Positions 8,831 to 16,547 of a stretch of DNA of 42,329 nucleotides are shown in pieces (the stretch's first letter is position 1; each line of letters begins with the position of its first letter). The notes below the pieces were generated by a model. The model did no database searches. It worked only from the letters and a program-made list of their open reading frames with translations, and was not told the origin of the DNA. Origin of the DNA: Streptomyces sp. NRRL S-118. Lineage in GTDB: Bacteria > Actinomycetota > Actinomycetes > Streptomycetales > Streptomycetaceae. The stretch spans positions 1 through 42,329 of the forward strand of contig NZ_KL591029.1 in assembly GCF_000716335.1 (NCBI RefSeq), in the 5' to 3' direction. The translations under genes and the position numbers were made by a program.

Positions 8831-8839
8831 AGGCGACGC

Positions 8840-9202
8840 GGACAGCTATCCGAAGCCCGGACCGACCAGCGGAAAGTGCTCACCGCCTACCCGCACAGCC
8901 TGAGGCAGGGCCTGGCCGACACGGCCACCGGAAGCGCACTGATGGCCCTGGCCGCCCAGGCGGACCGCGACGCCGATGCCGGTCAGGCGCTGGCCAGCAT
9001 GATCCAGGACCGCCACCAGGCCCTCGACGAACTCCTGGTCCCCGGGCATCCGGATGACGGCCGACGAGTTCACCTGCTCATCGGACCGTTGATGTTCCGC
9101 CACTTCCTCGACCGCGAGCCCCTCACCGATACCTGCACCGACACCGTCGTCACCCACTGGCTCACCACGACCACAGCCGATGACACCCCGCCCACCCAGT
9201 AG
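8840..9202 (+). pseudogene. C-terminal half of a TetR-family regulator
   Basis: In the frame ending at 9202 the sequence reads LTAYPHSLRQGLADTATG and later LLIGPLMFRHFLDREPLTD, which matches the ligand-binding C-terminal half of TetR regulators (the conserved GPL.[FY]R.L...EPL segment). There is no helix-turn-helix and no start codon with a ribosome binding site; the first possible start is an internal GTG at 8876. The fragment begins exactly where the methyltransferase stub ends, so both were probably created by one deletion. Confidence 0.65.
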
Positions 9203-9580
9203 GGCAGCGCCCGCCGCAGCGCCGCATGTACCAAAGCACAGGGGCTTCCGCGTAACGGGGTCAGTCGAATGGACGCTGGACGGCCTCGCGCCTCGCCGCG
9301 GCCGGGGGCCGCCTGCGGCCTCGGAGTGCTTCATACGAGGATCAGGCGCAGGTCCGCGAGCGGTACGGCGACAAGCCCGCGGCGATGAGCGCGGCGACCT
9401 TACGCGTCGCCGACGAGCCCGCGCGCAGGGAACCCCTGCCCCCGCATGCCAAGGTCAACGCCTACCGGCACATCGTATGACGGAGCCAAAGGACCGCCTG
9501 AGTTGCACGGTTGGCAGTTCATGCCGGTGTGAGTACGCATACTCATGCCCCGGGATGGCTGGCGTCAGCATGATGCGTGC
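9203..9580. other. Gap; small unassigned C-terminal scrap
   Basis: There is no intact gene here. On the plus strand a frame ending with TGA near 9478 reads DQAQVRERYGDKPAAMSAA and finishes HAKVNAYRHIV, which looks protein-like but belongs to no family I recognise. The remainder leads into the lipoprotein start. Confidence 0.35.
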
Positions 9581-10333
9581 ATGCGATCGAGATCTTTCCC
9601 GAAGTCCGTGCTGGTGGCCGCTCTCGGCTGCCTTGTCCTCTCCGCCTGCGGCACTCAGAAGGCCGCCACCGATCACGCGGCCTCCGCGGGCAGCCCCGTG
9701 AAGGCGACCACCTCCCCGAAGGCTCCGCCGAGCGCGGAAGACCAGGAGGTGCGGTTCATCGAGTTGGTGGGCCAGGCGATCGACTCCTGCTCCCCGGACG
9801 CCCCCGACGACAAGGGCGGCGAGGGCGCGGCCGTGCCCGAGGGGCTGGTGATCGAGGAGGAGCCCACCCGGATATACGGGCCGGGTGAGACCCCGCCGGC
9901 CGTTCCGGGCGACGCGGAGGAGGCCCCCGTTCCCCTTCCCTCGGACACTCCCGAGCCGCCGAACCCCGCCAATGGCTCCGCCAAGCCCAAGCAGCCGGTC
10001 GAGGTCCCGCTGCCCAGCAACGAGAAGTGCTACGGCGATTGGCACGCGGACCGCGTCGTCGAGGCGTTCAAGAACAAGAAGGCGAACGGCTACGACGCGA
10101 TGCGTACGAAGCTGACGGCCCTCGACTACCCGGCGGCGCGGGTGCACCGGATGCCGGACCACGGGGGCCAGCCCCGGGCTCGGGTCGATCTGCGCTTCAT
10201 GGGCGGTCACGCCGCCCTGGAGGTCACCGGTACCGGCAGCGGGGTGATCGTGGAGGTGTTCGGGGCTCCGGAGACGGAGGACGTGAAACTCACCGACGTG
10301 AAGCGCAAGCCGCGGCTGGACACCACCATGTGA
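9581..10333 (+). CDS. Predicted lipoprotein, unknown function
   Basis: About 250 residues starting MRSRSFPKSVLVAALGCLVL. The lipobox LSAC places the lipidated cysteine at position 23. A Pro/Glu-rich linker with many PxP repeats (about 90-145) follows, then a folded C-terminal domain with PSNEKCYGDWHADRVVEAF and a beta-rich end. ATG 9581 is chosen because the signal peptide starts there; an upstream in-frame ATG at 9545 would add 12 polar residues. A ribosome binding site is not obvious. It should be anchored to the outer face of the membrane. I recognise no family for the C-terminal domain. Confidence 0.75.
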   Translation: MRSRSFPKSVLVAALGCLVLSACGTQKAATDHAASAGSPVKATTSPKAPPSAEDQEVRFIELVGQAIDSCSPDAPDDKGGEGAAVPEGLVIEEEPTRIYGPGETPPAVPGDAEEAPVPLPSDTPEPPNPANGSAKPKQPVEVPLPSNEKCYGDWHADRVVEAFKNKKANGYDAMRTKLTALDYPAARVHRMPDHGGQPRARVDLRFMGGHAALEVTGTGSGVIVEVFGAPETEDVKLTDVKRKPRLDTTM

Positions 10334-10369
10334 GAAGAGGACGGACGGTAAACGACGGGAGACGGCGCG

Positions 10370-10690
10370 CTTGGGGGCGCGATGCGCACGCGCTTCTCGA
10401 CGGGCGCCTTCTCGATGTCGTCGAGCTGCTCCGTGATCGGGGCGCGCAGGTCGTCGTCGTTGAGATGGTGGTCGTGGAAGAGCGTGTAGCCCGTCCACAT
10501 GAGGTTGGCGCACACCCGTGGCGGAAATCCTGGACGATGCCGTCGACACTGCGATCGTCGCCGGGTGTCTGCTGCAGCAGGCCGCCGAGGAGCGCGACCG
10601 ATGCGCGCGGCAGAGCGTGCCTTGAAGCGGCCCGGCAGTTCACGCTGGTGGTGTTCGTCGCGAGCATCGACACTGCTTGAACACCCGGCT
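10370..10690 (-). pseudogene. Frameshifted fragment of an unknown protein
   Basis: Two adjoining minus-strand frames read as one protein: SVALLGGLLQQTPGDDRSVD and GIVQDFRH, then after a one-base shift near 10505 CANLMWTGYTLFHDHHLNDD, DLRAPITEQLDDIEKAPVEK and RVRIA. The segments have normal residue composition and join smoothly, so I read them as a decayed gene with a single indel. The start is lost upstream, and the C-terminal end fades into sequence antisense to the lipoprotein. The family is not recognised. Confidence 0.4.
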
Positions 10691-11101
10691 CACGGCCCCG
10701 CCATCTGACCCAACCGCATGAGGTGTACCCGCACGGACCGAGAACAGCGCTGAACAGGCCCTTCGCTGTGATTAAGTCTTCCACTCCGCCCTCGCGTCAG
10801 CCGTGGTCCCGGGCCTCAGGCTCTGCATCTCGCCCCTACAGAGCCTGGCGACGCTGTCCTGGAGGACGACCCACACGGCGCCTACTGGGGCCACGCGCAT
10901 CTCGTCCGAGAGTCGTCGGACACGGGCTGGTGACCGCGTCGGCAGGGAAGACGACCCAGCGCAGCCCGAGCCGCCGACATGGCGAGGAGGCGTTGTCCGG
11001 TGCGGAAGCGAAGTTCAGGACGGCGACCGGCTGATCGGGGGCTGGGACGGCAGGCCTCTTCGGCTTGCGGCCTGACTCCAGAAGACCTGCTGGTCACAGC
11101 A
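10691..11101. other. Gap with one short orphan C-terminus
   Basis: There is no intact gene. On the plus strand a frame ending at TGA 10931-10933 reads QALHLAPTEPGDAVLEDDPH and ends GAYWGHAHLVRESSDTGW. This looks like the true end of a protein whose 5-prime part is gone. No family is recognised. Confidence 0.35.
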
Positions 11102-11673
11102 TCAGTCGTCGGACTCGAAGCCTGTCGTCTCTGCACGGGCAACCATCTCGCGAACTGCGCTGGGGCTCAAGATCACGGACTCCAGGGCGGTCTTGAGCTG
11201 CGCGACGCCTCCTCGTCGCGGCCGGCAACGGAGGCGACGTCGACCAGGGCGGTGGCGAGCATCCAGTCGTCGACGTGCGGCACGAGCATGTTGAACGCCT
11301 CCTCGGCGCGGCCGTGCCGGGCGAGCAGCCTCGTGTAGGCCTCCAAAGCCATCGGGTGCCCGGCTTCCATGCGGATCCGGGTGATTTCGATGGCCTCATC
11401 GATGCGGCCCCAGCCCTCCAGCAACTCGGCCACGGCAACGACAGCCGTCCACCAGCCCGTTGACACGTACGGGGCGAGCGCCTCCAACGCGTCGGCCTCT
11501 CGGCCCTGATCACCCAGCACCCGAGCCCACGCCAGCGCGCAGAACCACTCCCCGCGTCCGGCCTGCAACTCCACCACGTCGGCATGGCCTCGTTCGAGCA
11601 GCCGCGAGACCAGCTCCGGCGGGATGCACCCGGACCGCGTCCGGGGCCGGTGGTGAAGATCAGTAGCGTCCAC
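11102..11673 (-). pseudogene. TPR-like hypothetical protein, C-terminally truncated and fused to another tail
   Basis: From GTG 11673 the frame reads as a helical-repeat protein common in Streptomyces: GEWFCALAWARVLGDQGREA, DALEALAPYVSTGWWTAV, AGHPMALEAYTRLLARHGRA and DEAFNMLVPHVDDWMLATAL-like segments (EEAFNMLVPHVDDWMLA here). Family members normally continue for many more repeats. This one stops after ALVDVASVAGRDEEA. In a shifted frame the DNA goes on as GVAQLKTALESVILSPSAVR and EMVARAETTGFESDD up to TGA 11104-11102, which looks like the C-terminus of an unrelated protein. A deletion near 11200 probably joined two genes. Confidence 0.6.
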
Positions 11674-11763
11674 GGCCAAGCACCATAGCGCTCGCCCTGG
11701 CGCCAGGCCGACACCACCGACAGCTTCGAATACAGCACAGTTGGAATGAGCTCCCCGCCACTC

Positions 11764-12047
11764 CGCGCCTCGGCGTGGTCCGCGCAGCGGCGTGAGGCGT
11801 ACGCCAAAGATCTCGGAACTCATGCGTCGCTGGTGGCGGTCACCGCCCAGCAAAATCGCCAGAAGGCCGACCAGGATCCGCGTGAGTGGAAGCCGCTGAG
11901 CGAAGCGCCCACTGCCGGTATGCCGCGGAGTGGACTGCGACGAAGCTGCGCTGGGGCCTTGCCGTCGACCCGGCCGAACACGAGGCCCTCTTCCAGATCG
12001 CCACCCAGTGCGCGACCACCACTTTCACGTACGAGCCAGCCCCCTGA
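11764..12047 (+). pseudogene. HNH endonuclease (DUF1524 / GmrSD-C type) remnant
   Basis: The plus strand reads SAWSAQRREAYAKDLGTHAS, LVAVTAQQNRQKADQDPREW and KPLSEA. After a shift near 11908 it continues CRYAAEWTATKLRWGLAVDP, AEHEALFQIATQCATTTFTY and EPAP-stop. This is the C-terminal half of the small secreted HNH nucleases with the pattern W..QR..[FY]A.DL..L.AV....N..K.D.DP..W.PP....C.YA..W. The upstream part with the catalytic D-H segment is missing, so it is inactive. A perfect hairpin follows the stop, as expected for the end of a real gene. Confidence 0.65.
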
Positions 12048-12063
12048 ACCTTGTCGGGGTGCC

Positions 12064-12104
12064 CCAGCCGGTGCGCAGAGCGGAGCCTCATGCGCACCGG
12101 CTGG
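12064..12104 (+). terminator. Hairpin after the HNH remnant
   Basis: A perfect 14-bp stem (CCAGCCGGTGCGCA with TGCGCACCGGCTGG) has a 13-base loop and starts 16 bases after the stop of the HNH remnant. It could serve either strand, because the minus-strand gene scrap at 12159 also ends toward it. Confidence 0.65.
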
Positions 12105-12158
12105 AGCAGTCGGCTCACCCCTCGGCCTGCCGTCGTGGAGTGCGACCGCCAGGGCACG

Positions 12159-12321
12159 TCAGGCGGCAGTCTTGTGACGGCTTCGTCCGGCGCGGGCGAG
12201 AGTGTCGACCAGCTCCTCCCGGCTCGTCTTCGATCGACTGGGGGATGTCCTGGTCTGTCGCTCCGGCGGTCTTGTCATCCGCCGACCTCTCGCCTTCCCG
12301 GACAGCAAGGTCGTCACTCAT
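12159..12321 (-). pseudogene. Short unknown gene with a single-base frameshift
   Basis: From the ATG at 12321 the frame reads MSDDLAVREGERSADDKTAG and ATDQDIPQSIEDE. If one C of GAGCCGGG is removed near 12229 it continues REELVDTLARAGRSRHKTAA to a stop at 12159. The restored protein of about 54 residues is acidic and helical. The segment IEDEREELVDTLA loosely resembles the short DUF3618-type helix, but the match is weak. As it stands the frame is broken. Confidence 0.4.
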
Positions 12322-12440
12322 GTCCCGGAGACTCCCACATCGCACTGACACCGACCTGGCCTGTCACCGGCGCGAACCTCAGCCAAAGGAAACGACGTCT
12401 TATGGTGGGGTGTCGCTCGAACTCAGCACGCGGGGGGACC

Positions 12441-13667
12441 ATGTCCGAGACCAGCATCGTCATGCCGAGGCACGCGCCGCATCCGTCGATCGTCCACGCG
12501 CCGACCCGCCGCGCCCTGGCTCCGGGGAATCGGCTGGACGGCCAGGGCCTGGTCAGCTTCCGCCCGCTCACCGAGCCGTCGCTGCTGTCGGTCCGTGAGC
12601 ATCTGATCGTGCGGGGCGGCGATCCGGCGCGGCTCGATCCGGACCACTCGGAACTGCTGCTGATCGGCCATCTGATCGTGGACGGGGAGGAGGGCGAGGA
12701 GGTCGTCCTCGACGGTGCCACCGGGCGGGTGTTCAGCATGTGGCTCTACGAGAAGTCGCCGGACGGAGCCGGGCTGTTCCCGCTGGCACCGTCGGTCGGA
12801 GCGCTGCTCCGCTTCCTGGATGCGGTGGACGACTTCCGGGGCCTGCGCGGCAGGTTCGCCGCCCTGGCCGGGCGGACGGGGCCCGAGGCGGTGCGGGCGG
12901 CCGAGCAGGCGCTGACCGCGGTGTTCACCGAGGAGGCGTGGGGCGAGGACGGCTGGGGTCCGGCCGGTCCGCGGTCCGACTGGGAACAGCCGATACCGGC
13001 GTTCTGGCGGATCGCCGCGGTGATCCGTCCCCTCGGCCTGATCGCCGGGCCCGGGCGGGGGCTTGCCCTGGCACTGCCGGAAGGCCTGCTGGAAGGGGAG
13101 TTCGGCGCCGAGAACATGATGCGGCTGACGGACGATCAGCTGCCGTCGGCCCTCGTCCACGCGCCGACGCGCCAGTTCCTGACCGCCGTGGGCCTGCCCT
13201 CCGACGGGTTCATGTTCTACGGCCCCGAACCGGAGCCGCTGCCCACTCTCCCGCAGGACTGGGCCGAGTCGCAGAGCAACCCCCGGCACGCCCACCTGTG
13301 GCACGGCGACGAGCAGTTGCCGCCCGACGCGGAGCACCTGGTCGTGCTCGGCGGGCTTGTCCACGACTTCAGCGTCCTCATCGACGGCAGGACCGGTGCC
13401 CTCTTCTACACGGAGCTCGGCGCCGACCACGTCGTCCCGGTCAATGCCGACCTCTCCACGCTCGCCTTCACCCTCTGGCTGCACCAGCGGGAGCAAGCTC
13501 TCGACGAGGAGCACGACTTCACCCAGGACTTCTACCACCAGCTCGCCGACACCATGATCGAGGTGCTGTTCTCGGTCGACCCGATTGCCTGCCGCCCTGC
13601 CGAGGGCCCCGACGACTACCGGTACTGGCCGGAGGTCTTCCATGACGAGGCGGGCGGCGTGCTGTGA
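12441..13667 (+). CDS. Double SUKH-4-like immunity protein
   Basis: A 408-residue protein. The second half (about 225-400) is a SUKH-4-type domain: LVHAPTRQFLTAVGLP, then HLVVLGGLVHDFSVLIDGRT and VVPVNADLSTLAFTLWLH. That is the family's FL..GLP, G....ig.d..tG and vN.sl..f pattern. The first half repeats the layout in a more diverged form (IVHAPTRRAL, ELLLIGHLIVDGEEGEEVVL, then PLAPSVGALLRFLDAVDDF). The paired VHAPTR motifs show an internal duplication. ATG 12441 is chosen for GGGGGGA just upstream; the frame is open further but unlike protein. SUKH proteins neutralise polymorphic nuclease or deaminase toxins in the cytoplasm. No toxin gene adjoins it now, so it is an orphan. Confidence 0.8.
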   Translation: MSETSIVMPRHAPHPSIVHAPTRRALAPGNRLDGQGLVSFRPLTEPSLLSVREHLIVRGGDPARLDPDHSELLLIGHLIVDGEEGEEVVLDGATGRVFSMWLYEKSPDGAGLFPLAPSVGALLRFLDAVDDFRGLRGRFAALAGRTGPEAVRAAEQALTAVFTEEAWGEDGWGPAGPRSDWEQPIPAFWRIAAVIRPLGLIAGPGRGLALALPEGLLEGEFGAENMMRLTDDQLPSALVHAPTRQFLTAVGLPSDGFMFYGPEPEPLPTLPQDWAESQSNPRHAHLWHGDEQLPPDAEHLVVLGGLVHDFSVLIDGRTGALFYTELGADHVVPVNADLSTLAFTLWLHQREQALDEEHDFTQDFYHQLADTMIEVLFSVDPIACRPAEGPDDYRYWPEVFHDEAGGVL

Positions 13668-13706
13668 CGGCCGAGCTCCGTCCGGAGCCCCCTGAGGCGC
13701 TTGCGG

Positions 13707-13965
13707 TTACGTGGCGGCGTGCCAGAATCCGCAGGCGTCGTCCGGCGGCGGCGCGAGCCGGGCCGGTCGCGCCCTGCCGGGGTCGGCCTTGATGCGGGCG
13801 CGGTGGTCCAACGCGCTGAGCCACCGGCAGCCGAGCAAGGGCCGGTACCCGCGCGGCCGACCCGGGAGACCGCCTCGACCGTGCCCGCCGGGGTGCGGGT
13901 GACGAGGAGTTGTCCGGGCCAGCTCGGTGTGCGAGCTCCTTGTACTTCGCTTCGGCCCCACTCAC
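13707..13965 (-). pseudogene. Short gene remnant with two frameshifts
   Basis: Starting at GTG 13965 (MSGAEAKYKELA), the sequence seems to move through a second frame (PGQLLVTRTPAGTVEAVSR) into a third (GYRPLLGCRWLSALDHRARI and KADPGRARPARLAPPPDDAC, then GFWHAAT-stop at 13707). The pieces give a sensible small protein only if two indels are assumed. No family is recognised, and this is the weakest of the frameshift reconstructions. Confidence 0.3.
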
Positions 13966-14039
13966 GCCTCAGTGGGCTAGCCGGTGATTTCTGCCGAAGT
14001 CGCTCTGGGCGGTGGCGCTCGCCAGTAGCGTGAGGCGGC

Positions 14040-14480
14040 ATGACCGTGCTGATCATCGGCGGCAGCGGTTTCCTGGGGGCCGAGAGCTGGTACGCCAGGC
14101 GGCATCCGCGGGCCGGCGCCCGACCGCTACGTTCCACCCCCGCCCCGGCGACTACGACGGAGCGGCATGGCATCACCTCGACCTTCGCGATCCCCTCCGC
14201 TTGGAGGTGGTCCTCGACACGGTGGCTCCGGCCGTGGTGATCAACGCGGCGAGCGGCGGAGCGGACTGGGCGGTCACCGCCGAAGGAGGTATCCGACTCG
14301 CCCTGGCCGCAGCCGGCCGCGGCATCCGCCTGGTGCACGTCTCCAGCGACGCCGTTTTCTCCGGTACAGGCCGCGACTGGTACGACGAGTCCTGCCTTCC
14401 TGACCCGCTCACTCCGTACGGGGCCGCGAAGGCGGCCGCCGAGACCGCCGCACGCCTCCTGTGCCCCGACGCGGCCGTTA
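14040..14480 (+). pseudogene. RmlD-like NAD(P)-dependent sugar-nucleotide reductase, broken
   Basis: The ATG at 14040 opens a Rossmann dinucleotide site (MTVLIIGGSGFLGAE). A shift near 14080 is needed to continue as ELVRQAASAGRRPTATFHPR, LEVVLDTVAPAVVINAAS, then RLVHVSSDAVFSGTGRDWYD and the catalytic-type segment PLTPYGAAKAAAETAARLL (YxxxK). These are dTDP-4-dehydrorhamnose-reductase-like motifs of the extended SDR family. Similarity ends at LCPDAAV near 14480, well short of a full-length protein, where the DNA joins unrelated sequence. It is therefore both frameshifted and truncated. Confidence 0.72.
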
Positions 14481-14594
14481 AGCAAGGCCTGCCCCACCTG
14501 GCCGACAGCCTGAAGCAGTACGCCGGCCGGGCGGACGAGGCCAAAGACTGGTGGCGACCTGACTTTCCGAGTCCGAGAGCCTGCAGTCATTGGA

Positions 14595-15012
14595 GTGCCC
14601 ACCTCAATTCCACTGGGGCGGGCATGTTCTTTCTCTCCGAGGACGACTGCATCCCGGCAGAAGACGAGGATTGCTCGGCTTTCTCACCGCCGCCAGTTCA
14701 AGGTCTCGTGCTGGCGGCCGGCGTTTCGGGGCAGGTGAACCACACTTTGCTCGGCCATCTCGCCCTTTCCTTCGCCCGTCGGCTCAACGCGATGATCGAC
14801 TTCGACGGCGTCCTTGGATACCCCACCCTCGCGATCAGACGAAGGAAGTCGCAGGCCTGGCCCGAGCACGAGCGTTGGTGGCATCTCTCTCCGGCACCGT
14901 CAGAGAAGTCTCCCACGACACGGGCGGCGGCGACCGCTGGTTCCGGCATGTTGGCGACCAGGAGTTCCTCGGTGCCTGGTTACAGCACCCAGACGCCCAC
15001 CTCGTCAAGTAG
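14595..15012 (+). pseudogene. DUF6368-type protein, truncated and frameshifted
   Basis: The first frame reads GAGMFFLSEDDCIPAEDEDC, then PPPVQGLVLAAGVSGQVNHT and LLGHLALSFARRLNAMIDFD, GVLGYP. A second frame takes over near 14830-14860 with ARARALVASLSGTVREVSHD and HVGDQEFLGAWLQHPDAHLV, ending K-stop at 15012. I recognise this as the Streptomyces DUF6368 family (about 190 residues). The N-terminal third is absent and the remaining 5-prime end abuts the broken RmlD-like gene. Its position just before a toxin remnant fits a neighbourhood of toxin and immunity genes, but no function is known to me. Confidence 0.6.
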
Positions 15013-15104
15013 GCCACAGGCGCCTAGGCATGGCGCGGTCTTGAGGCTGATACTCACACCGTCGTCGAACTGGGCGCGTTCTCCGTACCTCACTGAGCAC
15101 TCTC

Positions 15105-15447
15105 ATGAGTACGCGGACACGCCCCGTCGGAAGGTACATCGACCCGGAGAACGGCCGCGAGTCCGTTCTGGTCGGACGCAGTGAAGGCGGATTCCACTCG
15201 GAGAAGCAGATCGGTCACTCCCTGCTGCACACAGGGAAACACCTCGGAGCCAAAAGAGTAGTTCACGAAACGTGAGCCGTGCCAGAAGAACCCGCGATGC
15301 AACAGATGGCTGGACCGCTACTTCAAATCGTCCAACCCGGACCTTGAGGTGACACACGGCGCCAACTCCGACCAGCACAGCCCCGGCCAGGGAAAAGAGC
15401 ACAGCAAGTATGTGGACAACCTAAGGAAAGCGCACGGGAAGAGCTAG
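15105..15447 (+). pseudogene. Deaminase toxin domain (polymorphic toxin tip) with one frameshift
   Basis: From ATG 15105 the frame reads RPVGRYIDPENGRESVLVGR and SEGGFHSEKQIGHSLL, containing the deaminase H-x-E motif (His31-Ser-Glu33). It stops at TGA 15273. Dropping one A from the run at 15268-15270 restores EREPCQKNPRCNRWLDRYFK and later HSKYVDNLRKAHGKS-stop at 15447. That supplies the PC...C zinc-binding motif and a helix-rich end. H-x-E plus PC...C is the signature of the nucleic acid/nucleotide deaminase domains found at polymorphic-toxin C-termini. The restored domain is about 113 residues with no secretion or delivery region, like an orphan toxin cassette. The SUKH-4 immunity gene starts 14 bases later. 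Confidence 0.75.
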
Positions 15448-15461
15448 AGTAGGATGCGAGC

Positions 15462-16010
15462 GTGAAAACCCCTGTAGCCTATGGCTACCTGACTCAGTTT
15501 TATGGCATCGATGGCGTGGTTCTCCACCCCATCCAGGAGCACAGCCCGCTCGACGCTCCGACTGCTCAGTTCCTCGGCTCCGTCGGTCTCCCGAACGACA
15601 GATTCTTCACCTCCCGTGCTGGCATCACGGGCTCACAGCGGGACCCTTACGAACTGGGCCCCCTCTTCGCTTTGGGCGACCGTTATTGTCCTGAGGAGTC
15701 GCGCAATTGGCAGGTCCTGGGATACCTGCCGGCAGCGCTCGTCACTCTCGACCCCGCCTCAGGATCGGTGTACATCTTTCAGGAGAGCGAGCGTGACTAC
15801 CAGCTCGCGCACCGGGACGTCGCGGCCCTGGTGCATTGCCTGGCCGAATTTAGGAAGCTCGAGGACGGCTACAAAGCCTCCGACCCTGATATCGAGTATC
15901 TGGTCGACACGTTCCGAGAGGCGGTGAACGCATTCGACCGCACCCCACTGGCTGACCCCGAGTCCGAATGGAACCGCATGCTCGGGGAAGTACTTGAGGA
16001 GATTTGGTAA
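15462..16010 (+). CDS. SUKH-4 family immunity protein
   Basis: A 182-residue intact protein with the SUKH-4 pattern: TAQFLGSVGLPNDRFF (FL..GLP), WQVLGYLPAALVTLDPASGS (compact beta core), RDVAALVHCLAEF, and the C-terminal EWNRMLGEVLEEIW (family W..vl.e...). The GTG at 15462 follows AGGA by 8 bases, and the toxin remnant ends 14 bases upstream, the usual toxin-then-immunity order. SUKH proteins bind and block a cognate toxin in the producing cell's cytoplasm. Because it is intact while its toxin is frameshifted, it may survive as protection against deaminases of competing strains (inference). Confidence 0.88.
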   Translation: MKTPVAYGYLTQFYGIDGVVLHPIQEHSPLDAPTAQFLGSVGLPNDRFFTSRAGITGSQRDPYELGPLFALGDRYCPEESRNWQVLGYLPAALVTLDPASGSVYIFQESERDYQLAHRDVAALVHCLAEFRKLEDGYKASDPDIEYLVDTFREAVNAFDRTPLADPESEWNRMLGEVLEEIW

Positions 16011-16089
16011 GCGCCAGCTGCGGGCTCGCTCCGAAGAACGGTGTTATATGCCACGGCTCCGACGCCGTGATCACAGCAACCACGAGGAG

Positions 16090-16218
16090 ATCGATCCGGG
16101 GTGGTTGGTGCACTGCAACAGAATCGGAGTCCCGGCGCGCGGGAGAATGCGGCCCCGGCTGCCGGGGCGGCCACCCACGCTCGGCGAGCTGACCGCCGAG
16201 GGGGACAGCTCCGCATGA
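16090..16218 (+). pseudogene. Possible last codons of a lost recombinase partner
   Basis: A plus-strand frame reads PGWLVHCNRIGVPARGRMRP and ends GRPPTLGELTAEGDSSA. Its TGA overlaps the ATG of the XRE gene (ATGA at 16215-16218). Operons of this XRE plus zinc-ribbon type are, in my memory, often preceded by a tyrosine recombinase gene. This overlap may be that gene's tail, cut off upstream by the junction with the toxin locus. No recombinase motif is visible in the piece itself. Confidence 0.25.
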
Positions 16219-16529
16219 AGATCCGATGGCGCCTGCGGATGGCCGCCGCCCAGCGCGAGGTCTGGACCGGCACCCAGCTGCAGCGGCTGCTGGCCGAACG
16301 TGCCGGGCTGCAAATGTCCTCCGCCTCGGTGTCTGCACTGTTCAGCAAAGAGCCCTCCCAGGTGAAGATGTCCACTCTGATCGCGTTGTGCACCGCGCTG
16401 GACTGCACCCCCAACGACCTCTTCGAGGTCGACACCACCCCCGTCGAACGTCCCGCGGCCCCGATTCGGCCGGTCGCCGACCTGCCGAAGGCAGTCCCCG
16501 CGCGGGGCCGTTCGATGCCTCCTCTTTGA
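16215..16529 (+). CDS. XRE-family helix-turn-helix regulator
   Basis: A 104-residue protein whose first 75 residues form an HTH of the short XRE (YozG-like) type: WRLRMAAAQREVWTGTQLQR, SSASVSALFSKEPSQVKMST and LIALCTALDCTPNDLFEVD. A Pro-rich tail follows. The ATG at 16215 has GAGGGGGA upstream. It is followed after 18 bases by the zinc-ribbon recombinase-like gene and is probably co-transcribed with it. It likely binds DNA to control its own operon or to assist the recombinase-like partner (inference). Confidence 0.85.
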   Translation: MKIRWRLRMAAAQREVWTGTQLQRLLAERAGLQMSSASVSALFSKEPSQVKMSTLIALCTALDCTPNDLFEVDTTPVERPAAPIRPVADLPKAVPARGRSMPPL

Positions 16530-16547
16530 CCCTGAGAGCGCGGCATC

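Noticed and set aside
12423..13643. 406-codon minus-strand frame opposite the double SUKH gene
   Set aside because: Antisense shadow; the sense strand carries conserved SUKH motifs.
14012..15184. Single 390-residue gene on the plus strand
   Set aside because: The frame is a chance chain of an RmlD-like piece, a DUF6368 piece and an out-of-frame stretch over the deaminase. No single protein family covers it.
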